Shown: positions 55,272 to 63,215 of the stretch, one piece after another
Layout: each line of letters opens with the position of its first letter
Position numbering within the stretch: the first letter of the stretch is position 1
From: Chitinophagaceae bacterium IBVUCB2
GTDB lineage: Bacteria > Bacteroidota > Bacteroidia > Chitinophagales > Chitinophagaceae
Length of the DNA stretch: 64,000 bases
Reading direction: 5' to 3'
NCBI GenBank assembly: GCA_002127295.1
Contig: NFUV01000002.1
Location: 1,116,001 to 1,180,000, forward strand
Position numbers and translations under genes: made by a program
The notes under the pieces: generated by a model
What the model saw: the letters and a program-made list of their open reading frames with translations, nothing else
Told to the model about the DNA's origin: nothing
Database searches by the model: none

Positions 55272-56246
55272 TTAACCGAATAAACCACCTTTTTTAAGAC
55301 TTCTTACACCTTCGCCAATTTTGAAGCCATTATGATAAATTTCAATTTTATAGTTACCAGTAGTAAAATCATTTTGCTGAATAGGGAACTGTATTGGTTT
55401 ACGGGTTCCTTGCTCATAATTTACAGGAATCTTTGCTGTAAAGCTTTTATCACCATCTGTACGGGTATTTAAAACATTACCACTTTCAGATATTACTTTA
55501 CCATCAGGAGCAGTAACGATCAGGTACATGTCAGCCGGACCAGATTTAGCAATACGGTTTTCTACATCAAAAGAAACTACAAGTTTGTCTACTTTTTTTG
55601 CGCTGGTTGTACTCTTTTCTTTACCACTCTTCTTCTCATTAACCGGAGTTACCTGGATATTAGAAGCACTGAAAGTAGAAGCTACATCAACAGTTTTTTC
55701 CAAATCTTCTTTTTCTGTTTTTGTAGTGGTAAGATTAGTTTCCAGATCAGCTTTTTCCTGCGTCAATGTAGTGTTAGCAACATTGAGCTCCTGATTTTCA
55801 CCAGTGAGTCTTGTAACTTCTGCTTCAAGACTACCAATTTGGTCATTCAGTTGAGCTATCATTGTTCTTGCTTTAGCTAACTGAGACTGAGTTGCATTTT
55901 TATCATTCAGGATCTTGCGAATTTCAGCTTTGCGGGCATCAATGTCTTTTTGTAAAGCACTTTTTTCTCCTTGTAAGGAATTATTAGCACCAGTAATTGA
56001 ATCCAATCTTATTTCAGCCTCGTCGTACATGGCTCTGATAGAGTCACGCTGAGACATGTAAGAGATAGAATTCGTTTGTTCTTTTTTCAATTCTTCACCT
56101 GCTTTGTTTTTGTCCCAAAGAAGGTAACCCCAGGTTCCAAGCAGGCCAGCTGCTAATAAACCTATCATAAGATTTTTAGTGTTGTTGTTTTTCACCGGCC
56201 TGTTGTTCTGTGGAGCACTAGCCGAAGGATAATTAGTGTCTGTCAT
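55272..56246 (-). CDS. Membrane-anchored coiled-coil protein (paralogue of the gene at 52938)
   Basis: A 324-residue protein. A short polar N-terminus is followed by one helix (KNLMIGLLAAGLLGTWGYLLWDK, about 24-46), a coiled coil to about residue 195 (heptads such as LNDQIGSLEAEVTRLTGENQEL) and a beta-rich C-terminal domain with KVDKLVVSFDVENRI and GNYKIEIYHNGFKIGEGVR. Domain order matches the gene at 52938. The coiled-coil and C-terminal parts should face the periplasm if the helix is a signal anchor. It has its own terminator. Confidence 0.72.
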   Translation of the reverse strand: MTDTNYPSASAPQNNRPVKNNNTKNLMIGLLAAGLLGTWGYLLWDKNKAGEELKKEQTNSISYMSQRDSIRAMYDEAEIRLDSITGANNSLQGEKSALQKDIDARKAEIRKILNDKNATQSQLAKARTMIAQLNDQIGSLEAEVTRLTGENQELNVANTTLTQEKADLETNLTTTKTEKEDLEKTVDVASTFSASNIQVTPVNEKKSGKEKSTTSAKKVDKLVVSFDVENRIAKSGPADMYLIVTAPDGKVISESGNVLNTRTDGDKSFTAKIPVNYEQGTRKPIQFPIQQNDFTTGNYKIEIYHNGFKIGEGVRSLKKGGLFG

Positions 56247-56452
56247 AACGATTATTTTTTAGTTTTTGTATTTTATTGGAATTTGGATTTTGGAAAGGTG
56301 GTCGCTGGTTGCATCTCCTTTAGCTAAATCCGGTTTAAAATTCCGTTCGTGGCACAAAATTTCGAAAACCGTGCCAGAATAGCTGTCAATATTTATGAAC
56401 AGGTGTTATTTTAAAGATAGGCTTCTCCTGAAAGCCTGTATCTTAGCATTTT

Positions 56453-57451
56453 ATGAGTGTGGAAAAGATAATAGCAGATTGGAAAAAAGGAAACTTCAAA
56501 CCCATTTATTGGTTAGAAGGCGAAGAAGATTTTTATATAGATAAAGTGATAAACTATGCCGAGCAGCATATTTTAACCGAAAGTGAATCTTCTTTTAACC
56601 TTTCTGTATTTTATGGAAAGGATGCCAACTGGGCCGATGTAGTAAATGCATGCCGTCGGTATCCCATGTTTGCAGAGCGGCAGGTGGTGCTGCTAAAGGA
56701 AGCGCAACAGATGAGGGATATAGAGAAGCTGGAATCTTATGTTGAAAATCCACTTGCATCAACAGTACTCGTTATTTCGTATAAAGAGAAAAAGCTGGAT
56801 GCCCGCAAAAAATTCACAAAGCTTGTAAAAGATAACGGCGTTCTTCTGAGTACAAAAAAAATGTATGATAGTCAGTTGCCAGAGTGGACACAGGGATTGT
56901 TACAGCAAAAAGGATTTACCATTACTCAAAAAGGGCTGGCACTATTGGTTGATCATATAGGTAACGACCTTTCAAGAATAGAAAACGAAATCGATAAGCT
57001 ATCTGTAAATCTTGGTAAGAGAACCACTATTACAGAAGACGATATTGAACAATACATTGGTGTAAGCAAAGACTATAATGTATTTGAATTGCAATCGGCA
57101 TTAGCTTCAAAGGATCTGGCAAGAAGTATTCAAATTATTCAATATTTTGAGGCTAACCCGAAAGCGGCACCTATTCAATTGATATTGCCGTCACTCTACA
57201 GTTTTTTTAGTAAAGTATTTATGATTTTTGGCGCAGGAGGGGGAGATGAAAAATCCATTGCTGCCAATATTGGGGTGAATCCTTATTTCATGAAGGATTA
57301 TACCAAAGCGGCCCGTTTATATACTTATCCCGGTGTAGAAAAAGCATTGATACTATTACATACTTACAATCTTAAGAGCATAGGTATTGGAAGCACTGGT
57401 ACAGAAGATGCTTCCTTATTAAAAGAAATGGTAGTGAAAATGATGGCTTAA
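56453..57451 (+). CDS. holA: DNA polymerase III subunit delta
   Basis: A 332-residue protein whose start MSVEKIIADWKKGNFKPIYWLEGEEDFYIDKVINY is the typical HolA N-terminus. The central FAERQVVLLKEAQQM and LVISYKEKKLDARKKF, and the C-terminal YNVFELQSALASKDLARSIQIIQYF with PIQLILPSLYSFFSKVFM, correspond to the three domains of the clamp-loader delta subunit, which opens the beta ring. Length is as expected. A lipoprotein gene follows in the same direction. Confidence 0.92.
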   Translation: MSVEKIIADWKKGNFKPIYWLEGEEDFYIDKVINYAEQHILTESESSFNLSVFYGKDANWADVVNACRRYPMFAERQVVLLKEAQQMRDIEKLESYVENPLASTVLVISYKEKKLDARKKFTKLVKDNGVLLSTKKMYDSQLPEWTQGLLQQKGFTITQKGLALLVDHIGNDLSRIENEIDKLSVNLGKRTTITEDDIEQYIGVSKDYNVFELQSALASKDLARSIQIIQYFEANPKAAPIQLILPSLYSFFSKVFMIFGAGGGDEKSIAANIGVNPYFMKDYTKAARLYTYPGVEKALILLHTYNLKSIGIGSTGTEDASLLKEMVVKMMA

Positions 57452-57538
57452 TTGTTGGGTAACTATCCGCTCAAAATCCTTTTCTTTGTGCAACTTTTTA
57501 AAACAGGCCATCATCTTTTTGGCCATCAAACAATCATA

Positions 57539-58294
57539 ATGAAAAAATTATTCTTTCCGGCAATCCTTTTAACAGCGATAATGCTTACCGGTTGTTATGA
57601 ATCAACCCAGGAAATTACGTTGAATGAAGATGGAAGTGGCACCATTTCTAATACGAATGATATGAGTGCTTTAATTGCAGTAGCCAAACAAATGGGAGGG
57701 GCAGAAAAAATGGCCGAAGCTGGCGACCAAAAGATAGATTCTACTTTTTCTTTGGGAAAGGAAGCGGATAGCATTCTGGGACTTAGTAATTCTGAAAGGG
57801 AGCTTGCCCGTAAGGGAACCGCCAATATTACCCTTAACCTGAAGGATGAAAAGTTTAGTACCAAATTGAATTTCCCTTTTGCTAAACCTTCAGAGATCGC
57901 TACGTTAAATATGCTATCCGGAAAGATTCTCGCCTCTACCATGAAAGACCAAATGGGCGGCATGCCGGGTGGTGGAGCAGGAGAAATGCCGGAACCAACT
58001 TCCCTTGATGACTATTATACCGTTGAGTTTTCCAATGGTGAGCTAACAAAAAAAGTAAATAAAGAAAAGTATGCTGGTGCCGCCAACGATAAATTCCTGG
58101 AGGGATTAAAAGAAGCTGCAACCATGGGCCTTAATATGAAAGTAAATTATGTAATTAACCTGCCTCGCCCAGCTACAAAGGCAGAAGGAAAATCAGTTAA
58201 ACTGTCTGACGATAAAAAGAAGGTAACAATTTCAGCAGGCATCGATGATTTTTTTGAGGATGCTTCAGTGCTGGAGTTTAAAATAAAGTATTAA
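57539..58294 (+). CDS. Predicted lipoprotein, unknown function
   Basis: About 251 residues from the ATG at 57539. The signal peptide ends in the lipobox LTGC (about residue 18), giving a lipid-anchored mature protein starting CYESTQEITLNEDGSG. The rest alternates charged helices and strands (GTANITLNLKDEKFSTKLNF) and contains a Gly/Met/Pro-rich patch (DQMGGMPGGGAGEMPEP). It may be outer-membrane or periplasmic. No family recognised. A start at 57452 would place the lipobox far from the N-terminus and is rejected. A terminator follows. Confidence 0.7.
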   Translation: MKKLFFPAILLTAIMLTGCYESTQEITLNEDGSGTISNTNDMSALIAVAKQMGGAEKMAEAGDQKIDSTFSLGKEADSILGLSNSERELARKGTANITLNLKDEKFSTKLNFPFAKPSEIATLNMLSGKILASTMKDQMGGMPGGGAGEMPEPTSLDDYYTVEFSNGELTKKVNKEKYAGAANDKFLEGLKEAATMGLNMKVNYVINLPRPATKAEGKSVKLSDDKKKVTISAGIDDFFEDASVLEFKIKY

Positions 58295-58316
58295 AGAAAA
58301 AATAATTTCGTACTAA

Positions 58317-58347
58317 AGGCAGTGGTTACAAATCACTGCCTTTTTTT
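58317..58347 (+). terminator. Rho-independent terminator after the lipoprotein gene
   Basis: Perfect stem AGGCAGTG (58317-58324) with CACTGCCT (58334-58341), nine-base loop, then a run of T. It also lies at the end of the convergent ribF gene. Confidence 0.88.
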
Positions 58348-59275
58348 ATAATACAAGAAGACTATCAATTTTATCCTGGTCTATTTGTTTGATTAAAGCT
58401 TCCAACCCATCAAACTTAACTTCTTCCCGCAGGTATTTTTTTACAAACACCTTTAATTTCTGGTTATAAATTTCTTTATCGAAATCAAAGATATTTACTT
58501 CAATGACTCTTTTCTTTCCATCTACAGTTGGCCTGAAACCTATGCTCATCATAGCTTTCAGCCGTTCTGTAGAACCTTCAGGCTGAGCATATACTGCATA
58601 GATGCCGTTCCCCGGGGTAATTTTTTCTTCATCTTCTATTTTGAGATTGGCAGTTGGATAGCCTAATTTTCTGCCCAATTTATCACCATGAATTACTGTA
58701 CCCGAGAAGAAAAATTCGTATCCCAGCAATTTATCAGCGGTAGCAATATCATTATGCAATATCGCTTCTCTTATATTGGTAGAGCTGATGGAAATATTTT
58801 CCAATATATGTTTGGGAATTTCTTTCAACTGGTAATTATACTCGACTGCTTTCTTTTCAAGTAAACGATAATCACCTGAACGGTCACGACCAAAACGGTG
58901 GTCGTATCCAATGATAATAATATGAGGATGAAATTTATCAACCAGGAAATTCTTAATGTACTCCTCGGCTGGTTGATTAGCAAATGCATCTGTAAAAGGA
59001 ACAATTACAAGATGATCTATACCTAAATCCCGTAGCAGTTCAATTTTTTCATCCAATGTATTAATAAGCCGGATGCCCAGGATGGTAGAGGAAACTACTT
59101 TTCTTGGGTGCGGATGAAAGGTTATAACCACTGTCTCGCCATCATTAGCCAGGGCTTCAGTTCTCAATCGGTCAAGTACCTGTCGATGACCCATATGAAC
59201 TCCATCAAAAGTGCCGATAGTAATGACTGCATTCTTAAAAACCGGCAATTCGTCAATATTATAATGTACCTGCAT
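58346..59275 (-). CDS. ribF: Bifunctional riboflavin kinase / FAD synthetase
   Basis: About 309 residues from the ATG at 59275. The N-terminal nucleotidyltransferase domain shows AVITIGTFDGVHMGHRQVL, FHPHPRKVV, and GYDHRFGRDRSGDYRLL plus ISSTNIREAI; the C-terminal flavokinase domain shows GTVIHGDKLGRKLGYPTANL and TPGNGIYAVYA. It converts riboflavin to FMN and FAD. The ATG at 59275 agrees with family starts and with a TATCTTCG -7-like element at 59293-59286; the longer frame to 59356 only adds unrelated residues. Divergent from purM. Confidence 0.95.
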   Translation of the reverse strand: MQVHYNIDELPVFKNAVITIGTFDGVHMGHRQVLDRLRTEALANDGETVVITFHPHPRKVVSSTILGIRLINTLDEKIELLRDLGIDHLVIVPFTDAFANQPAEEYIKNFLVDKFHPHIIIIGYDHRFGRDRSGDYRLLEKKAVEYNYQLKEIPKHILENISISSTNIREAILHNDIATADKLLGYEFFFSGTVIHGDKLGRKLGYPTANLKIEDEEKITPGNGIYAVYAQPEGSTERLKAMMSIGFRPTVDGKKRVIEVNIFDFDKEIYNQKLKVFVKKYLREEVKFDGLEALIKQIDQDKIDSLLVL

Positions 59276-59315
59276 ATAAAATATGCGAAGATAATTATTA
59301 ACGGCCACCGATGAG

Positions 59316-59348
59316 TTGTAAGTCTTTAATCGGGAATAGTTAGTTTTG
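59316..59348 (+). promoter_or_regulatory. Putative promoter of purM
   Basis: TTG (59316-59318), 22 bases, then TAGTTTTG (59341-59348), an exact TAnnTTTG match, 16 bases before the ATG at 59365. Confidence 0.5.
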
Positions 59349-59364
59349 CGCCACAAATTGCATT

Positions 59365-60534
59365 ATGAGTCTGTATTCAAAAAGAGGCGTTTCAGCACAA
59401 AAAGAAGAAGTACATGCAGCTACAAAAAACCTTGACAAAGGGCTTTATGCAAAGGCTTTTTGCAAAATTTATCCCGATGCTCTTTGTGGCGACGATAATT
59501 GGGTAAATATTATGCATGCCGATGGAGCTGGTACTAAAAGCATTTTGGCATACCTGTACTGGAAAGAAACAGGAGACCTATCTGTATGGAAGGGAATTGC
59601 ACAAGATGCTATAGTAATGAACCTAGACGACTTACTTTGTACCGGTATTTATGACCAATTACTTTTTTCTTCCACTATCGATAGAAATAAAAACGTCATA
59701 CCTGCTGATGTACTTGAAGCAATTATCAACGGCTCCCAGGAATTTTTCGATACAATGAAAACGTTCGGGATCAACATTACCTACATGGGTGGCGAAACGG
59801 CTGATGTCGGAGATGTGGTGCGTACCATTGCTGTAAACGGAACAATGGCTGCAAGATGGCCAAAGTCAAAAGTGATTACCAACGAAAAGATAAAAGCAGA
59901 AGATGTGATTGTTGGATTAGCTGGTTTTGGTCAGGCAAATTATGAAAGCTCTTACAACAGCGGGTTAGCAAGTAATGGTTTGACCAGTGCAAGACATGAT
60001 GTATTGCATAAAACATATGGCGCAAGATTTCCTGAGAGTTTTGATAACTCATTGGATGAATCAGTAGTATATATTGGTCCACATCGAATGACAGATAATA
60101 TAATGGATGGAGAAAGAAAAACTACAATTGGGCAACTTTTATTAAGTCCCACAAGAACATTTGCTCCTGTAATGAAAGAATTACTGGAAAATCATTTTGA
60201 TTCAATTCATGGAGTAATTCACTGCAGCGGTGGCGGGCAAACCAAATGCCTGAAATATGTTCCGGAAAATGTTCGGATAATTAAAGACAATCTTTTTGAG
60301 CCTCCAATAATTTTTAAGCTGATACAGGAAGCCAGTAAATCTGATGACAGAGAAATGTACCAGGTATTTAATATGGGTACAAGACTGGAGATTTACACCA
60401 ATGAAAAAGACGCAAATGCAATCATCAACGTTTCCAAAAGTTTTGGAGTGGAAGCACAGGTGATAGGTAGGGTAGAGCAAAGTGAGAAGCAAGAGTTAAT
60501 AATTAAAACGAAGGCAAAAGAAATAGTTTTTTAA
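59365..60534 (+). CDS. purM: Phosphoribosylformylglycinamidine cyclo-ligase (AIR synthase), Bacteroidota long form
   Basis: A 389-residue PurM-fold protein. Visible hallmarks are the N-terminal YSKRGVS, MHADGAGTKSILAYLY, the metal-binding IAQDAIVMNLDDLLCTG, MGGETADVGDVVRTI and VIVGLAGFGQANYESSYNSGLASNGLTSARH. It closes the imidazole ring in purine synthesis. At 389 residues it exceeds the ~345 of E. coli PurM, with extra sequence between about residues 230 and 330 (ARFPESFDNSL). Bacteroidota often carry this form; because it is diverged, a closely related AIR-synthase-like protein is a minor alternative. Confidence 0.85.
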   Translation: MSLYSKRGVSAQKEEVHAATKNLDKGLYAKAFCKIYPDALCGDDNWVNIMHADGAGTKSILAYLYWKETGDLSVWKGIAQDAIVMNLDDLLCTGIYDQLLFSSTIDRNKNVIPADVLEAIINGSQEFFDTMKTFGINITYMGGETADVGDVVRTIAVNGTMAARWPKSKVITNEKIKAEDVIVGLAGFGQANYESSYNSGLASNGLTSARHDVLHKTYGARFPESFDNSLDESVVYIGPHRMTDNIMDGERKTTIGQLLLSPTRTFAPVMKELLENHFDSIHGVIHCSGGGQTKCLKYVPENVRIIKDNLFEPPIIFKLIQEASKSDDREMYQVFNMGTRLEIYTNEKDANAIINVSKSFGVEAQVIGRVEQSEKQELIIKTKAKEIVF

Positions 60535-60570
60535 GCCACTTTCCTTTATTTTGCAACAAAGCTTATCATA

Positions 60571-61260
60571 ATGGCAGAACCTATCATAGAACTACACAAC
60601 GTTAATATATACCAGGGTAATAATCTGATACTGCAAGATGTGAACCTGACGGTAAACAAAGGTGAGTTTGTGTATTTGGTTGGAAAAACCGGAACTGGTA
60701 AATCGAGCCTCTTAAAAACATTGTACGGAGAGTTGGAATTAACAGAAGGGCAAGCCACTGTAGCTGGTTTTAATCTTCGTGAACTTGACTGGAAAAAAGT
60801 TCCTTACCTCCGTCGCAACCTTGGGGTTGTATTCCAGGATTTTCAGTTGCTGACAGACAGGAATGTAAACGACAACCTGAAGTTTGTTTTAAAAGCCACA
60901 GGATGGACAGATGTGAAGCTGATGGATGAAAAAATAATGGATGTACTGGATAAAGTAGGTTTAAAAGCAAAAGGTTTTAAAATGCCTTTTGAAATGAGTG
61001 GCGGAGAACAACAACGCATTGATATCGCAAGAGCTTTATTGAACTCGCCTAAATTAATATTGGCAGATGAGCCTACCGGTAATTTGGATCCTGAAACTTC
61101 AGACGAGATCATGAATTTATTATTTAGTATCTCCAGGGATTACAATACTACTATAGTGATGGCTTCGCATGATTATATAGTGGTGCAAAAATTCCCTGCC
61201 CGTATGATACGTACAGAGAGAGGCCGGGTAATTGATAATGCAACTATCAGCATGGAATAA
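60571..61260 (+). CDS. ftsE: Cell division ATP-binding protein FtsE
   Basis: A 229-residue ABC ATPase. Walker A is GKTGTGKSS (residues 38-46), the Q-loop GVVFQDFQLL, the signature SGGEQQRIDIARAL, Walker B LILADEPTGNLDPETS and the H-loop MASHDY. Among ABC ATPases the YGELELTEGQATVAGFNLREL region and VFQDFQLLTDRNVNDNL fit FtsE, which with FtsX activates peptidoglycan hydrolases at the division site. ftsX is not in the window. The next gene, a glycosyltransferase, starts inside its last 29 bases. Confidence 0.88.
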   Translation: MAEPIIELHNVNIYQGNNLILQDVNLTVNKGEFVYLVGKTGTGKSSLLKTLYGELELTEGQATVAGFNLRELDWKKVPYLRRNLGVVFQDFQLLTDRNVNDNLKFVLKATGWTDVKLMDEKIMDVLDKVGLKAKGFKMPFEMSGGEQQRIDIARALLNSPKLILADEPTGNLDPETSDEIMNLLFSISRDYNTTIVMASHDYIVVQKFPARMIRTERGRVIDNATISME

Positions 61261-62143
61261 TATTGTGGGGTTATCTATCCTCATACCAATTTATAACTAC
61301 AATGTAACTACATTAGTACAGGTATTAAACGACCAGCTAAATCATTCAAAACGACAAGGGGAAATAGTTTTACTGGATGATGGTTCTTCTTTATCATTTG
61401 TCTCCAATAATGAAATACTGCAAAACGGCTCCACTATTCGTTTCATCACCAGTGGCGTAAACGAAGGCAGGATAATTGCCAGGCAAAAATTAGCTGCAGA
61501 AGCCCGATACGAAAATTTATTATTCCTGGATTGCGACAGTGAAGTAATCAAAAAAGATTTCCTTTCTGCTTACTTTAATTTGATTGATAAAGACACAATG
61601 CTTGCATCAGGTGGAAGGGTATATGTAAATGAGGAGCCAAAAGAATGTGATTTGAAATTACATTGGAAGTATGGAAGCAAAAGAGAAAGCAAGGCTTCCG
61701 CTTTTAGGTCAAATAATTTTCTTATTAAAAAGGATTTGTTCAGCAGTTTGGAAACAAAAATTCCATTTTCTGGTTATGGACATGAAGATAGTTGGTGGGG
61801 CATCCAATTTGAGGAGGCTGGTGTGAAATGTGAGTATATTAATAATCCAACATTACATGCAGGACTTGAAAAAGCATCTTTATTTATTGAAAAATCAGAA
61901 AATGCAGTTGGCAATTTATTGGTACTTGAAAAAATGATCAGTGAGCAAACACTTAGCAGGCATATTAAAATATACAAGTGGTACCGTAGAATAAAAAATA
62001 GTGGATTGGCAGGGGCGTACTTATTTTTTGAAAACTGTTTCCATAAATTTTTTTACAAAAATCTTATTTCCTGCAATCCAAATCTTTTCTATTTTGATTG
62101 CTACCGCCTTGCTATTCTGCTTAAAAAAGGAAAAAATAATTAG
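61232..62143 (+). CDS. Family 2 glycosyltransferase
   Basis: A 303-residue inverting glycosyltransferase of the GT-A fold. The N-terminal SILIPIYNYN with LLDDGSS and the metal-binding DxD region LFLDCDSEV are GT2 hallmarks; SGYGHEDSWWGIQFEEAG resembles the acceptor-site segment of the Glyco_transf_7C group. An additional ATG six bases in (61238) is an equally good start. It overlaps ftsE by 29 bases and overlaps the convergent glycosyltransferase at the stop codons by four bases. Likely part of a surface-glycan gene group; sugar unknown. Confidence 0.82.
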   Translation: MIMQLSAWNNIVGLSILIPIYNYNVTTLVQVLNDQLNHSKRQGEIVLLDDGSSLSFVSNNEILQNGSTIRFITSGVNEGRIIARQKLAAEARYENLLFLDCDSEVIKKDFLSAYFNLIDKDTMLASGGRVYVNEEPKECDLKLHWKYGSKRESKASAFRSNNFLIKKDLFSSLETKIPFSGYGHEDSWWGIQFEEAGVKCEYINNPTLHAGLEKASLFIEKSENAVGNLLVLEKMISEQTLSRHIKIYKWYRRIKNSGLAGAYLFFENCFHKFFYKNLISCNPNLFYFDCYRLAILLKKGKNN

Positions 62144-63213
62144 CCATACAGCCATCTCATCAAAGTATTTACAGGGGTTTCCTTGTTTATTGTCCTGAAA
62201 ATTTTTTTACGCAATTCAATTTCATTTTCTTCAAAGGGACGGCGATATAGTTGCAGTATGATAGATTTTAATGCAGCTGCATTTTTTCCTATATGACAAG
62301 CATCGCTAAATTTTGTTCCTGCAACCCCTTCTTCATTTGTTACACAATGCTTGCCTGCTAATAATGCATGAACGAGTTTCAACTCCGGTCTAGATTTGCT
62401 AAATGAAGGAAGAATATTAATATGTGCTTTTTTGATCAGCTCATCCATTTCGGTTGTGGAAGGGTTGCTGATAAGGCACAAATGTGTAAATAACCCGGCA
62501 AGCTTAGTAATTTTTTTTCCAGGATTTTTCCCGGCAATAACTAACGGAGTATTTATATCATTAAAAACTTTTGAAATCAACCAAATGGCTGAATCCTGGT
62601 TGGAGGAATAAGAAAGATCGCCGTGGTAAAGACAAAAAATTCCCATTCCGGGTTCGCTACTTACCGATTGTGAAGGAATAAATACAGGCAAATAATTAAT
62701 GTTTAGAAAACTAGTTGTTGAGCGGAAGGATTCGGCTTCTTCCTCATTCCCAAAAACATAGCGAAATTTAGAAGGAAGATCTTGGCTGCTATCTTTATTA
62801 AAGGCTGCCCTAAAAATTTTATTTATAAAACTATTCGATTGGATTTTAGTTAAATGGGCGTCTTCATTACGCATTCGCACAATTATAACCCTGTTAGTAT
62901 CAGAAATTTGAGAAAGAAGTTTTATGCAGCTCAGTCCTTCTACTAATAATGGATAATTATTACTGTTTATTCTTTCTGTTAATTCAGTATTTCCTTTGTC
63001 AGAATCTATAGATGTAGCCGGATAAGTATGAATTGAACCACAATATTGGTTTAGATCCGTTGGATGAAGTCCTTGTTCATTATAGAAATAATGCAAATGA
63101 ATCTTAACTCCTTCCTGGTGCAGGGATTTTATTGTATAAAAAATATTTATAGAGAAGCTACTGTCTAGGGGCCAGGGTACTTTGCTTGATATGATATGTA
63201 AGTGCCGGATCAA
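62140..63213 (-). CDS. Glycosyltransferase family protein (GT4-like)
   Basis: A 357-residue protein. The N-terminal HLHIISSKVPWPLDSSFSINIFYTIKSL opening and the C-terminal LVIAGKNPGKKI, AHINILPSFSKSRPELKLVHALLAGKHCVTNE region fit a GT-B-fold group 1 glycosyltransferase; the usual E-x7-E motif is diverged here (SRPELKLVHALLAGKHCV). Separated by two bases from the next glycosyltransferase gene, with which it is cotranscribed. Substrate unknown; group-1 assignment is moderately sure because conserved residues are few. Confidence 0.72.
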   Translation of the reverse strand: MIRHLHIISSKVPWPLDSSFSINIFYTIKSLHQEGVKIHLHYFYNEQGLHPTDLNQYCGSIHTYPATSIDSDKGNTELTERINSNNYPLLVEGLSCIKLLSQISDTNRVIIVRMRNEDAHLTKIQSNSFINKIFRAAFNKDSSQDLPSKFRYVFGNEEEAESFRSTTSFLNINYLPVFIPSQSVSSEPGMGIFCLYHGDLSYSSNQDSAIWLISKVFNDINTPLVIAGKNPGKKITKLAGLFTHLCLISNPSTTEMDELIKKAHINILPSFSKSRPELKLVHALLAGKHCVTNEEGVAGTKFSDACHIGKNAAALKSIILQLYRRPFEENEIELRKKIFRTINKETPVNTLMRWLYG

Positions 63214-63215
63214 TG

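Noticed and set aside
56419-56437. Inverted repeat AGGCTT...AAGCCT upstream of holA as a terminator or operator
   Set aside because: Only six base pairs, no T-run in either direction and no second copy; too weak to call.
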